Below are positions 1 to 9,439 of a stretch of DNA of 64,000 bases, one piece after another; position 1 is the first letter of the stretch; every line of letters begins with the position of its first letter. A program made the translations under genes and the position numbers. Location of the stretch: positions 19,422,714-19,486,713 of the forward strand of contig CP154957.1 of NCBI GenBank assembly GCA_039621445.1. The letters run 5' to 3'. Source of the DNA: Euglena gracilis. Lineage: Eukaryota; Euglenida; Euglenophyceae; Euglenales. Under the pieces are notes generated by a model, which saw only the letters and a program-made list of their open reading frames with translations, was not told where the DNA came from and ran no database searches.

Positions 1-180
1 GGCCAATTTTTGGACAAATTTTTTCGTCCCGGCGCTTTGCGCCGGGACCAAAAATTTGGTCAAACCTCCGAAAAGGTGTCCTCTGACCGGGGGGGGGGGT
101 GGTCATTGGACATAGGGGGGTCGTTGGACATAGGGGGGGGTAATTCAACATGTGGGTGACCATTGCCGGACTTGCGCAAC
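1..180. repeat. Edge of a C/G-run element cut by the window start
   Basis: A short hairpin (GGCGC-TTT-GCGCC extended to GTCCC/GGGAC arms, 26-48) sits in AAATTTTT-type sequence and is followed by G runs and repeated TTGGACATAGGGGG motifs at 106-140. The same hairpin recurs in other non-coding elements of this window, for example near 2844, 35588, 45485 and 46710. No coding sequence is seen. Confidence 0.5.
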
Positions 181-210
181 GATAATAACATATATGTCAA
201 CATGTGTTTC

Positions 211-2186
211 CATTGCGCCAAGCTTATGAAGAATGGCAATTGAAGAGTTATATTGCACCAAAGCTCAATAGAAATGCAGTTTTCAAAATTGTAAGCAGCG
301 TGGCTGTTGCGCCGAAGTGTAATATAACTGCTTGAAACTTATCTCACGACGGAGGGAGAAAATTTTGGACAGGGGGATGGCAATCTCCTCTCAGTCACGT
401 TGTCTTGAAATTGGGAAAACATTGCGCTTCGGTGCAACACCCACACTGCTTTAGAATTCTTAAAATTGTATCTCTATTGCGCTTTGGAGCAATTTTGCAC
501 TTAAATTTTCATTCTTCATAAACATGCCCATTGCGCTGTGGCACAACAATTGCAAATATTTTAATTTCTTATTTTTATCACTGTGGATGGAGAGAGCTGT
601 CGGGGAAGCATCGCATTACCAGAACGGACAAGGCTAAGGTGGAGGGAAACCTTGCCTGGGACAGGAAGCCAACCCCTGGTGTGTGAATGCAACAACCAAC
701 TTCTTCATGCGTTGTGAGCCCAAATGCCAGTGCCAGAGGTTCCTCCCACTTGCTTCGCAGTTAATCATGCCTGAGTGGCCTTTCTGTTTGGCCAACTTTT
801 GAGAGGCAGAAAAATTCTGTTTGGAAAGAACTCAGGCGGCCGATTTCGCACTTAAGGGTTTTTTCTTTGAACTGGGCACATTTGCGTAAATTTACAATTT
901 TGCGAAATTTCTGGGACCCCGCACCCTGACACACAGAAAACAGTTTACGAACTGTGGCAACCCTGTATTGGGATATAGGAGAACGATGAGGGTTGGAGCA
1001 CTGCTGTGCCAAAAGCTGGGTTGGTGCTTGACATGCAAGAGCACCAATCTCAACCTCCGTCCTCGTCGCATCACCCGGTAAGTAACATACATACCAAACC
1101 TCCTGGAGTTAATTCCCTCCCCACCTTCTCACACAGCACAAACACATTCAAATACATCTGCTATTTGAAAGGACAATGTGCGCAATATCAACAGTTTTAC
1201 ATTGCGCTTAAATGCAATGTATAAGTGTTGCACTTGAGCGCAATGGTTAACAGAAGCACCCTGAGCTTATGGGAGTCCTCTGGTATGTTATGGTGTTAGA
1301 GAGGGCCCCTGCGGGCTTGATGAGGAAATACATTGCGCCGACGCGCAATAGCCCATACAAAAAAATGAGAAGTGCAAACACGCAGCTGACGTGTTTTCTG
1401 AATGAACAAGCAGTGCATTATATAGGCATGTCCATTACGCTTCGGTGCAATGTATTTCCTCACCAAGCCCTCACACTAGCCGTGCAGAGAGGGGCCCCCG
1501 ACACACCGTAACACATCAGAGGGACTCCCATAAGCTCAGGGGGCTTTTGCTAACCATTGCGTGCAAGCGCAACTGTTTTACGTTTTACATTGCGCTCAAG
1601 CGCAATATAAAACTGTTGCGTTTGCGCGCAATGTCTGTAACCATTGCCTTCTGTGCCCGGCAGTGTGGGGCCTGGTGTTGCTCATCAGACGTTGGGACAA
1701 GACCCTGGGCTTACCCTCAATAGCCCCCAACCCCTCCACCTGGGTAGTTCTGCACCGCTCCTCGCGCTTCACGCTCCCAGGGATCACAAGTCTATGACAC
1801 ACCGTTTGTTCCAACTTTTTCACAATGTGTGTGTAGAGTCCACCCTCTGGACGCCTCAACAGGCAACCCTTCAAGCACACATCGAGAGCCTAAAAAGCAA
1901 CAAAAATGGCCAAATTACACCAGCCCGACACAGCCGAGTCTTCACAGGGGGGGGTTGGCGCTTTTGGGGGGGGGGGGGGAATTCACGTCTCCAGAATTTC
2001 AAACCCAGGGTTTTTTTCAAAATGGTTCACAGGCTGAAAAACACCAAAAGCCTGTTTCTTGGGTCCCAACATCGGCAAATGATGCACGTGCCTCTGTGGA
2101 GGGTCTCCGCGGAACCAGAGGGTCAAAAGGGTGGGTTTCACCACCGGGTTTCAAAAATAATTTGCAACATTGCGCTTAAGTGCAAT
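211..2186. repeat. Cluster of 18-bp ATTGCGC hairpin motifs
   Basis: At least a dozen copies of an imperfect palindrome with consensus ATTGCGCNNNNGNGCAAT are scattered here: about 211, 252, 305, 421, 476, 530, 1201, 1227, 1332, 1434, 1555, 1589, 1615 and 2169. Each has 6-8 bp arms around a 4-6 nt loop. Loops and single arm bases vary while pairing is often kept (ATTGCGC/GCGCAAT, ATTGCGC/GTGCAAT). The cluster lies downstream of the last visible transporter exon, probably in an intron. Apart from these, the MITE ends at 831 and 2203 and some G runs, I see nothing in 1-2516. Confidence 0.75.
831..855 (+). repeat. MITE left-end copy (solo end)
   Basis: CTCAGGCGGCCGATTTCGC followed by ACTTAAGG closely matches the left terminal repeat of the intact 100-bp MITE at 12568. 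A matching right end is at 2203-2228, in CTTAAATGCGAGTTTGGCCG form. The two may be separate decayed copies rather than the ends of one element. Confidence 0.5.
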
Positions 2187-2202
2187 GCAAAAATCAAAAC
2201 CT

Positions 2203-2228
2203 TAAATGCGAGTTTGGCCGCTTAAGAG
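2203..2228 (+). repeat. MITE right-end copy (solo end)
   Basis: This resembles the right terminal repeat of the MITE at 12643-12667 (TTAAGTGC...GGCCACCTAAG) with several substitutions. No target duplication is visible. Confidence 0.4.
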
Positions 2229-2516
2229 AGTTTTGGCTATTACTGCTGAAAAATACAGAGGCCTTGATCGCATCCAAAAATTGGAAGCCGGCTTATGGTA
2301 TGTCAAAAATATGCCAGACCTTGAAAGTTTCTGGAGTAAACAAAAGCTATGCATATTTTGCATTCTCGGGGATGAACTCATTTTGTCATTGCGCATGATG
2401 GGTGAAACACAATCAAATAACCCTTATGATGTGATTTTTGAACTCTTCGAAATTCATTTCTTGAATCCTTGAGGGCAATCCTGAGAGTTAGGAACAGAAC
2501 AGCACCTTGGCCATAC

Positions 2517-2622
2517 CCCTTTGAGGGCCTCTGGTCATGTACAAGAGGGCGAGGAGGGTGAGGATCGGGACGTAGGACATGTAGGCCAGCATGGTAACCG
2601 TCCGGAACGTCTGCTCCACACG
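2517..2622 (-). CDS. ABCC transporter exon 8: end of transmembrane domain 1
   Basis: Reading starts after an acceptor GGCCAG at 2623 and runs RVEQTFRTVTMLAYMSYV, then a hydrophobic stretch rich in L, I and T, to a donor GGG|GTATGG at 2516. An Arg-x-x-Glu pattern before a membrane helix is typical of the ABCC cytoplasmic loop after the NLM motif. A hAT-like element lies 44 bp upstream in the gene's direction. The exon is 106 nt, phase 0 in and phase 1 out. The following exon was not identified. Confidence 0.5.
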
Positions 2623-2665
2623 CTGGCCCCGGGCGTGGATGGGGCCGCAGGGAGAATGCCCCACC

Positions 2666-2960
2666 CATACAATTGCTTACCGACCCCCGGGGGAGGGGGG
2701 GTCACTCCACTTTTTTAAAAACCAGTCAGTCACTCATTTTCAAAAAACCAGCCAGTCACTACCCCCCCCCCCGGGGGGGTCGGCCACTCAGAAAAACGGC
2801 CACTTTCCAGTCACTTTAGGCCATTTTAGGCCCAAAAAATTTTTCCGGCGCCTTCGGCGCCGGGGTCACTCAAGCCACTTTTGCCCACTCCTGGCCGAGC
2901 CCCCCAGGGGGGGGGGAGGGGTCCGGGACAAAAACCAGTTATTGCTGGGCTCATTGTATG
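2666..2960. mobile_element. hAT-like non-autonomous element with CATACAAT ends, 295 bp
   Basis: Ends are CATACAAT at 2666 and ATTGTATG at 2953-2960. The interior has C/G runs, CCAGTCAGTCAC motifs and the GGCGC hairpin. Internal order matches the better-bounded copy at 47450-47783 over its left half (TTACCGACCCC, GGGGGGTCACTCCAC, CAGTCAGTCAC). The 8-bp flanks agree at only 5 of 8 positions, so the target duplication has decayed or the right end is misjudged. It lies in a transporter intron. Confidence 0.55.
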
Positions 2961-3383
2961 TCTCCTCCTGGGCTTTACTGCTCCCATTCCTACTCGTTGG
3001 CCCGTAGTGATCTGGGTGACAATTCTGGGGTGGGTTGACTGGGTCATCTTTTGGTAGGGAAAACGGAGATAAAGGGATACAAATGTGCAAATTGGGTAAA
3101 ACATGCAAAATGCTCCAAAAGGCAAAAAAAATGTGCCAAAAAATCGAAAAAAAAATGTGAGGAAAAATGCGAAGAATGTGTGTTTTTTGAAAATCTGAAA
3201 ACGTGCAAAAAATGCACCACAAAAATGCAAAAAAAAAGAAACGAAACGCCCTGCCCTGATGAGAAAAATGTGAAACCCCAACCTTCCGCTGAGCCATCCT
3301 TCCCATTTGCCATGAACTTCTCAAAACCAATTACCCACAAATAAAATAATTCAAATGTCAATGTATGCACCGAAAAGAACATC
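2961..3383. other. Transporter intron, no gene seen
   Basis: This is A-rich plus-strand sequence of many short AAATG-type words at 3060-3340, with no repeat boundaries or coding pattern I can support. It separates transporter exons 7 and 8. Confidence 0.4.
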
Positions 3384-3526
3384 CATCACACTCATTGGGT
3401 TGCCTGCCTGCAGCAAGAAAAAATTCTGCACATGCAAGCCTGGCTGGCCCACGAGGTTGAACACTTTGCCAGTGGTGGTGGTCTTCCAGGCGTCCAGGCC
3501 ATACCTTTCCTTACCAACCCTCCCTG
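3384..3526 (-). CDS. ABCC transporter exon 7: TTTTGKVFNLV segment
   Basis: After a consensus acceptor (TTCTCTGTTTGCAG on the minus strand) the frame reads GRVGKERYGLDAWKTTTTGK, then VFNLVGQPGLHVQNF and NPMSVMDVLFGAY. The TTG-[KE]-[IV]-x-NL core is the conserved ABCC element between transmembrane helices, where substrate-lining helices begin. The true acceptor may be nearer the TTTT stretch, because the phase from exon 6 does not match cleanly. A donor G|GTGCAT is placed near 3384. Confidence 0.5.
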
Positions 3527-3705
3527 CAAACAGAGAATTAGCCAATGTCTTTGTTCATTTTGAGTCAACCAGTCGTCAACCAGCCAGCACAACCAAAATG
3601 CACACGTTGGCCACTTTGGGCGAAAGGTGGTCACTTGCGCTGCTTCCAGGGAGGAGGGGGACTGAGCACTAAGGAAAGGGATGGCTTGGGCTGAGCCGCA
3701 GCGCC

Positions 3706-3755
3706 TTCTGGTAGATGGCACCATTCAGTGACGTGCGGACTTTGAGTGCGACCAC
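3706..3755 (-). CDS. ABCC transporter exon 6: KALRLS loop
   Basis: The acceptor TCGGTCTCAG precedes GTG GTC GCA; the peptide is VVALKVRTSLNGAIYQKALR followed by LS. Arg-x-x-Leu-x-x-x-[IV]-[YF]-x-K-x-L-x-[LM]-S is the intracellular loop signature of transmembrane domain 1 in ABCC proteins. The downstream donor is unclear (CCTTA|GTGCTC is one option). Phase is 0 at the start. Confidence 0.55.
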
Positions 3756-4950
3756 CTGAGACCGAGGGGCACGGCTTGGTGAGGTTCGCAAACACTGCAC
3801 CGGGGAGCATTGCCGCTCATCGATAATCTTATGGCCCCTGTACCCCCTGGGAATTTGTCACCAGGCAGGTTGGCCGGTACCAGGGACCCTGACAACTTCA
3901 TTTTATGACAGGTTGGCCGGTGACGGGACCCTGACAGTTTCCCGGGCGGGACCCAAACAGGTTCTTGGGCATGATAGTTTCCCAGGAGGGGAGGCGGACC
4001 CTATTCAGATCTGTTATGTAAAAGAGGACAAACACATACGTGCGTTTACAGAATGAATGTGTTCAAATTGAGATGGGAAAGCATTCTTGGTGTGCAATTT
4101 GATGAACACAAGCCAGGAGATATGGGCAATCCTTCTACAAAAAAACTGTGCCCCCATGGTAAAAGTGGACTTTCATTTCATATTTTGCGAGAATATGGAA
4201 AAATACAGAAAAAACACATTGGCAGCGAGTTTCATCCAAACAATCTCAGCAGTATTTGAAACATTTCATGATAAAACTGGGAAATGAAGAAGTGAAGCAA
4301 AGATGGACGAAATATGCAAAAAAATGCGCAAATTATGTGTTCCGCTTATCCCCCCCTGTCTGTGGGAAGTCGGGGGAGGTCGATCCCCCCCCCAACATTG
4401 CAGTTACAAGGGAGAAATCCATGGCATATACTGATGGTGGGTGGGAGGGTCGACCCCCTTACCCCCATCCTGGTGGGTGGGTAGGGCTGAGGTCGGACCC
4501 CCCTTCCTGTGTTTTCAGGGTGGGGTTGGCTATTTTGTTTTGGCCTCGTGTTTCCCTCCCACAGGCACATATGGCACGAACCACAGTGAGGGTGGGGGTG
4601 GGTAACAGTGTGGAACAAAGGCATTCCGGCATGGGTTCAGGGTGGGGTTTATGCCAAGGTTAGGATTATGAAGGGGATTGTTAAGGTTGAGATCCAGGAT
4701 TGTGCCATGTCTCCCACAAAGAGCCAGCAAGAATTCAACTTTCTTGAGGAAATGCCATTGAAACACATGATAAATGGGTGGAAAAAAAATGATGCTATCC
4801 ACACGTCTTTGAGGTGATTATGTTTCTTTGTGATTGAGGCATGGGCATCTTGCTGATCGAGTTTTTTGGGGGGTCTGGATTTTTGCTGAAAATGAACTTT
4901 TTGGGGGGGTCTTGCTCTGGGACAGATTCAGTTGAAAGCACTGTACACAC
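3756..4950. other. Transporter intron, no gene seen
   Basis: Around 3855-3975 a TTGGCCGGT-ACC-GGGACCCTGAC motif is repeated two to three times. Around 4340-4530 there are C runs with GGTGGGTGGG stretches. A plus-strand frame at 4053-4259 has no recognisable motif. No TIR pair was found. Confidence 0.35.
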
Positions 4951-5149
4951 CTGCATGTGGGCCAGGATGTGGGACTGCAGGGCACCGCCAACAATGTTGA
5001 CGGCGTAGATGATGGCGGCGTACAGGAAGCCCTCCCACTGCGGCCGGGTCCCCTGGACGACCTCCAGCAACGACTGCAGCAGCAGTGGCGTGACGAAGGG
5101 GCGGCCCCAGGCAGTTACGTCAAGGCAAAGCTTCCAGCCTGGCGTTGCA
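4951..5149 (-). CDS. ABCC transporter exon 5: first membrane helices
   Basis: The minus-strand frame reads CLDVTAWGRPFVTPLLLQSL, then LEVVQG, TRPQWEGFLYAAIIYAVNIV and GGALQSHILAHMQ, ending at a near-perfect donor CAG|GTGTGT (4951|4950). The acceptor GTCAG lies at 5150. The pattern P-x-x-L-L-x-x-L, then W-x-G-[FY]-x-Y-A and a long hydrophobic helix ending in H, is characteristic of transmembrane domain 1 in ABCC. It is 199 nt, ending in phase 0, which fits exon 6. A run of ten C lies just upstream of the acceptor on the plus strand. Confidence 0.65.
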
Positions 5150-5411
5150 CTGACCCTCGCGCAGTAGCCCCCCCCCCCCCCTGGCAGCTTTAAAGGTGTT
5201 GAAGTAAAAGAGGAAAAAGTAGCAGAGATGTTGCAAAAAAAATCACAAAACTGGATGAAATTGGTGCAGAAATATGCCAAAAAAAAGCAACAAATTTTCA
5301 AAAATGCGAAAAAAAAAAGCAAAGAGTGACCATTGGAGCCTGTGGAGGGGTTTTTTGGCAGATTCTTGACTTCGAAATTTTGCCCAAATAATGAACCCCC
5401 CAAATAACAAC

Positions 5412-5584
5412 CCAGGTTTTGAATAATGCTGAGCTCTTATTGGGACATGCATGTAATGGAAGGCTGAAAAGACTAGCATTGCAAATTTGGCGTAATTTAC
5501 AAGTTACAAATACACTCTTGTAATTTACGGTGACTTTCAGTGATTTTACGGTAAATTCTGAAACGTTAATGAAATGTTAACCTC
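5412..5584 (+). repeat. Interspersed repeat, GTTTTGAATAATGCTGAGC family, copy 1
   Basis: About 170 bp starting CAGGTTTTGAATAATGCTGA and ending AAACGTTAATGAAATGTTAA is almost the same as 42632-42805 and more diverged at 42806-42963. It contains paired ATTTACGGTGA / TTTTACGGTAA words. It shows no TIRs and no coding. Confidence 0.8.
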
Positions 5585-5609
5585 CCCATACACCCCACAA
5601 CCGTTTTAT

Positions 5610-5980
5610 TGAATTATTTTCGACTTTTTTGACCCGTTTTTTTTTTTTGACCAAATTCCATGGGTTTCAGACCAAAAACGGGGCGCCGGGGGGGGGGTCC
5701 AAAAGCGCTCATTTTCGGCTCAAAAAAAACACTTTTTCCAGGTACGGAAAGCCAAAAAAAACATCGTTTCGGGAAAAATTATTCGATTTTTTTCGACTTT
5801 TTTGACCCGGATTTGACCCAAAGTCAATGGGTTGGCGGCCCAAAACGGGGCGCTGGTGGCTCAAAAAACACTCATTTTCGGCTCAAAAACACCTTTTCCG
5901 GGTCCGGGAGGCCAAAAAAGCATGATTTTGGGCCAATAAAAATTTTCGATTATTTTGGATTTTTTTCGACTTTTTTTGGC
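5610..5980 (+). repeat. Tandem duplication, about 180-bp unit
   Basis: Two adjacent units share the order TTTTTTCGACTTTTTTGACC, CAATGGGTT, CAAAACGGGGCGC, a CTCATTTTCGGCTCAAAAA word, a TTTTCC-GGT-CCGG word, then GCCAAAAAA. They differ mainly in G-run length. This is intronic to the transporter. Confidence 0.7.
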
Positions 5981-5989
5981 CAAAAACGG

Positions 5990-6410
5990 CTGAGTCTGGC
6001 AGTGGGAAACTGTACAAAATGGCCCAAATTGGCTGAAAAAAAACGGCCGTATCTCAGGCTAGGCGGGGATTTACGGGGAAATCAAAACACTGGTAGATGG
6101 GGCATTACAAGGGCTTCAAATTAGGTCTCCGGACATTTCCTTTGATTTTGCATCATTTTCGAGAAATTTTGAAAACATTGATTTTTTTTGACTCCCCACC
6201 CCCCCCCCCCCCGGAGTTGGACAGTGGGAAAAGTGTACAAAACGGCCATCTGGGCCGAAAGACGGCCGTATCTCGGGCTAGGCGGGGAGATGCAGGAAAA
6301 TCAAAATCAAAATTATAAAAGGGCTTCAAATTAGGTCTCTGGACATTTCCTTTGATTTTGCATCATTTTTGAGATATTTTGAAAATATCGATTTTTGGGC
6401 CCGAAATGGC
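5990..6410 (+). repeat. Tandem duplication, about 222-bp unit
   Basis: Two units begin at about 6001 and 6223. Each contains ACGGCCGTATCTC-GGCTAG, GGGCTTCAAATTAGGTCTC and GGACATTTCCTTTGATTTTG followed by GATATTTTGAAAA or a variant. Shorter relatives occur near 13575 and 44570, so this is a dispersed family. Confidence 0.7.
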
Positions 6411-7188
6411 AGAGTCCAAAGGGGGGGGCTCATCCAGGGGGGTGGGCTGATCCTACCCAGTTTGGACCCCTTCGCGCGTGAATAACTCGGGCCTGGCAGG
6501 GAGTTAGGGGTCATATGGCGGTGATTCGGAAACTAGAAATCCAGTCGCTCGCGACTGAAAAAATAGGAGGCCGGGATCATGGTGATAATCCGCGGTTTTC
6601 ACGGTCTACCAGGGGGGGGGGAGGGGGAGGTTCACCCCCCCTTTTCCCTGGTGGTAAGCTTCGCTCTTAAAGAGATAAGAGCTCAGTGAACCCCCCCCCC
6701 CGAACCCCTGACGGGGCCGCCCACCTAGCGGGGGCGGTACTGGGCGCGGGCAATTCCCAGGTAACCCCTAGGGAGCCCAGCAGGCGCCCCAGGTGCGCAA
6801 GCACCGAAGACCGAACCCCCCCCCCCCGAACCCCCGACTGCGAGTGTCGAAATCGGGGGTTAATTATTTGGGGGGGGGGGGGTTACTCCGTGGGACAAAT
6901 ATTTGGACGTTGCAGACAGGCTGGAATCCTCAACCTCAGCAGAAAGGAAAATAAATGTTCCACTCTGGGATGCAGGGAAAATTGACCGCAAACATAAAGA
7001 AAAAAATGGTCACCGGGTGTCGAAGGCTGCTGAAAGCTTTTTGGTTTTTTTGCCCCCCCCCCTCGGGGAGATGTACCAGAAGCCAGTCAGTCCCTCTGGG
7101 GGGGGTCGGCCAGTGACTAAATTACTTTTTTGGTCTTGACGTTTTTCCATTGAAGAATGCTGTTTCGTAGCCGCATGGTCACCCTGCG
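6410..7188. other. Intronic C/G-run sequence
   Basis: G or C runs of 8-14 nt recur every 50-150 bp (about 6421, 6609, 6690, 6815, 6870, 7050). CAGTCAGTCCCTCTGGGGGG and GGCCAGTGACT at 7080-7120 relate this end to the CAGTCAGTCAC elements at 2.7 and 47.5 kb. No coding seen. Confidence 0.4.
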
Positions 7189-7265
7189 TAGGCGATTCCG
7201 CATGCCATCACGAACAGAAGGTCGGCCTTTAGTGAGACCATCAACAGGACGGTGTGGGCAGTGAA
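7189..7265 (-). CDS. Probable ABCC transporter exon 4
   Basis: After a CAG acceptor near 7266 a short open stretch reads PVFFTAHTVLLMVSLKADLL, then FVMACGIAYAG, before a donor AGG|GTGACC. It is hydrophobic and lies between the linker exon and the first-helix exon in the right order and strand. The phase relative to exon 3 does not join cleanly, so this is the least certain exon. Confidence 0.35.
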
Positions 7266-7839
7266 GAACACAGGCTGTCTGTCAAAGCAACAACGGAGGG
7301 AAAAAATGCCTGTGCAAGTTCAGTTTCCTCCCGGGCTGGGTGGAGGCAGTTGGTGCACATGAGAGAAGACCCGCAAAAAATGGTTAACAAACCACAACCA
7401 GGAAAAGGGAAAATGATGTGAACCTTTGATGCCTGACTCTGCACACAAAAATAGGCGCTTCTTCATCCAAACCACCCATGTGCTGAAACAGTTGCAGAAA
7501 AAAGTCGAGAATCAGACATTCATCCTGTCCTGGGTAATAGCGACTTGTACAGCTTTGGCTTCGGCTTTTGGCTCTCCACTGCCCAGTGCCAGGCTTCCAA
7601 GCTGCAAAAACCAACCCATCACTCGAAGGCGTTATCGTAGAAGGGATTTGTTAAGACACCCCCCACCCACTCGGTGGGGGGGTCCAGGGTCCCACTTTTT
7701 CAAGTACGGAGCAAAAAAATCTGAGTGCTTCACACCGAAAATAGAGGAAACTCCTCTGGGGGCACTCACCCCAACCCCCCACTCCCCCAGGGGGGGTCCA
7801 ACGGACCCAACCACCTTTAAACCTTTGGGAAAAAAATAA
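7266..7839. other. Transporter intron with one C/G-run element
   Basis: CCACCCACTCGGTGGGGGG at 7660-7681 and ACCCCCCACTCCCCCAGGG at 7774-7793 bracket a short AT-rich core with no gene. The rest shows no structure I can name. Confidence 0.35.
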
Positions 7840-8028
7840 CTGATCGGTGCCATGAAGCGAGGGTCCCGCCGCACCACGGAGGGCGAATCCAGCTTTGAAT
7901 GGGAGTCTGCCCAGTGTTCATGGAAGGCATGCAGAGTGGGGGCAGCCTTCACGCTGTTCGGCGGCTCGTCGATATCCCACAGCTGGAGGGGCCGCTTGGC
8001 GCCGGTGCGGATGATGGGTGCTGGGCCG
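7840..8028 (-). CDS. ABCC transporter exon 3: linker before transmembrane domain 1
   Basis: The frame reads GGPAPIIRTGAKRPLQLWDI, then DEPPNSVKAAPTLHAFHEHW, ADSHSKLDSPSVVRRDPRFM. This resembles the ABCC stretch between L0 and the first core helices: R-P-L-x-x-x-D-[IL], an F-x-x-x-W about 20 residues on, then PS-[LV]-x-R. The likely acceptor is CTCGCCAG near 8029. The likely donor is ATCA|GTTATT near 7843. Joining to exon 2 needs a phase change, so an extra small exon or a shifted acceptor is possible. Confidence 0.5.
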
Positions 8029-8689
8029 CCGCTGGCGAGGAAACCCAGATATTACCCCAAAATTCTGAAACTCTTCCAGGTTTAACGCACGGTCTGGAAG
8101 AAAATTAACTACAGGAAACAAATTACAGGAAACAGAAAATCACAGGAAACAAATATTACAGGGAATTTGGGGGGAATTTGGGTTCTGGGACATCAATTTG
8201 AGTAAATTTTTGGATTTTTTTTTTGAAACGCCGGCCTTGGGAGTTTCAAAGTTCCCCGGCACAACCCTTTTTTTTTGAGAATGTATGTCTCAGCAATCCT
8301 GACCACTCTGCAGACCATGAGCAGGTCCCTGGTGCTTCAAGGGCTTTCTGATCCATACCTTGTGCCTTGTCCAAGGGGTGCCATAAAAGCAGCTGACAAA
8401 AATTACAAGGAAAAAAATGATGGGAGAAACCGAGGCAGTTCCCAAAAATTTTGTTCACATCAATTTTTGTTTCGCCTGTAATCTGCAATAAATCATACTG
8501 AACTGCCAACGTCTGCTTCCATTTTTGGCCCAGTTGCAGACAGTGCCAAAGATGCCAAAGAGGGGGATGTTTTGGGGATTTTGAAATTTGCTTGAAATAT
8601 TCGGTTTTTTTTGAGGAAAACCAAATTGGGATTCAACCTATTGGACCCAACAGCCCAAGGGGTTGATGACCAGGGTGGTGCATAACACG

Positions 8690-8880
8690 GGGGGGGGGGA
8701 GGTATGCAATCTCAGACAGGGGTTTTTCTTTAAGACCCGGGGGGGGGGGTCCCGCGGGCTGGCTGGAAAAAGGTGCTGGCTGGAAAAAAGGTGTTGGCTG
8801 GACTCCGGGGGGGGGGGTTGGCCGGCTGGGCTGGGCCCAGCAGGCCGGAGCTGGACCCCCCCCCGGGGGCAGGTCCCCTC
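8690..8880. repeat. G-run element with GGCTGGAAAAAGGTG repeats in transporter intron 2
   Basis: Two copies of GCTGGCTGGAAAAA-GGTG lie between G runs at 8691, 8741, 8808 and C run 8857. The reverse complement of the same word pair occurs at 44400-44500. The region shows strong GGCCGGC/GGGCCC self-complementarity and no coding. Confidence 0.45.
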
Positions 8881-8927
8881 CAGCTTAAGAAAAACCCCTG
8901 CTCTCTAAAGATGAATCGGCACTTCAC

Positions 8928-9088
8928 CTCAAGACAATTCTGGGCAAAAAGCACTTCATCTCCGCGAACGCCCAGGGCAGGACCCATAAAGCCGAAGGTC
9001 AGCCGCGAGAACCACCCAGCGCGCTCCATGGCCGACAACCCCGGGCGGGGGGCGTGCGACGCCGCCTCGCTCTGCGTCTCGGTCAGGG
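8928..9088 (-). CDS. ABCC transporter exon 2: FSRLTF motif
   Basis: The acceptor CCGTACAG at 9089 and donor GAG|GTGAAG (8928|8927) bound a 161-nt exon. The peptide includes TQSEAASHAPRPGLSAMERA, GWFSRLTFGFMGPALGVRGD and EVLFAQNCLE. S-x-L-[TS]-[FW]-x-[WF]-x-x-P-[LA]-[IL]-x-x-G near the N-terminus is a hallmark of ABCC transporters. With donor A|GTGGGT of exon 1 the phases agree (phase 1). Confidence 0.6.
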
Positions 9089-9119
9089 CTGTACGGGATA
9101 GCCTGGCGAGGGGGGAGGG

Positions 9120-9310
9120 CGCACAGATGGACCCCCCACCCAGTGGTCACCCCCCCTTCCCCAGACGGACGGACCCCCTCCCCCCGGACGGACAGACCAC
9201 ACCCCCGGACAGACCGTCCCTCCCCCCTGGAAACCCCCCCCACCCTGGATGGATGGACGGACCGCCCCGGACGGACGGACCCTCCCGGGGGGGGGGGGGG
9301 GGGAGTTGAC
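9120..9310. repeat. GGACGGACC / C-run simple repeat in intron 1
   Basis: Many GACGGACGGACC and GGACAGACC words are separated by C runs, ending in a run of about 16 G at 9288-9303. Long open frames here code only Pro/Gly/Arg/Asp-rich sequence and are not genes. Confidence 0.7.
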
Positions 9311-9321
9311 CCCCCACCCAC

Positions 9322-9439
9322 TGCCAACAGGGCTTCCGGGATTCCGGTCAGCCCTGACCTCGGTCCCCTCCTCGCCCCCTGCGCCGTCCATCTCGATGGC
9401 GACTTCGGCGTCCGCCGTCTCCAGGAGGCCCACGTCCAT
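9322..9439 (-). CDS. ABCC transporter exon 1: acidic N-terminus
   Basis: The first ATG in the frame is at 9439 and gives MDVGLLETADAEVAIEMDGA, then GGEEGTEVRADRNPGSPVG, before a donor A|GTGGGT at 9322|9321. The piece is acidic, as in cytosolic N-termini of short MRP-type transporters. The frame stays open upstream without another ATG to about 9532, so an earlier start by splicing is possible. Promoter elements were not recognised. Confidence 0.4.

Larger units (their letters stand above)
2517..9439 (-). other. ABCC (MRP)-type ABC transporter gene, 5' part, at least 8 exons
   Basis: Eight separated minus-strand blocks occur in the order expected for the first half of an ABCC exporter: acidic N-terminus, FSRLTFGFMGPAL motif, linker with PLQLWDIDEP, first transmembrane domain with a TPLLLQSLLEVV segment, RTSLNGAIYQKALRLS, TTTTGKVFNLV, then RVEQTFRTV plus a hydrophobic helix. 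ABCC proteins are membrane ATPases exporting amphipathic anions and glutathione conjugates. The two nucleotide-binding domains are not visible and should lie past the left edge. Introns hold C/G-run elements and a hAT-like insertion. Some junctions could not be phased (exons 3, 4, 6 and 7), so a decayed gene cannot be excluded. Family assignment rests on recalled motifs, not on a search. Confidence 0.6.

Noticed and set aside
2658-2968. Target duplication for the element at 2666-2960
   Set aside because: The flanks GCCCCACC and TCTCCTCC share only 5 of 8 positions in C-rich sequence.
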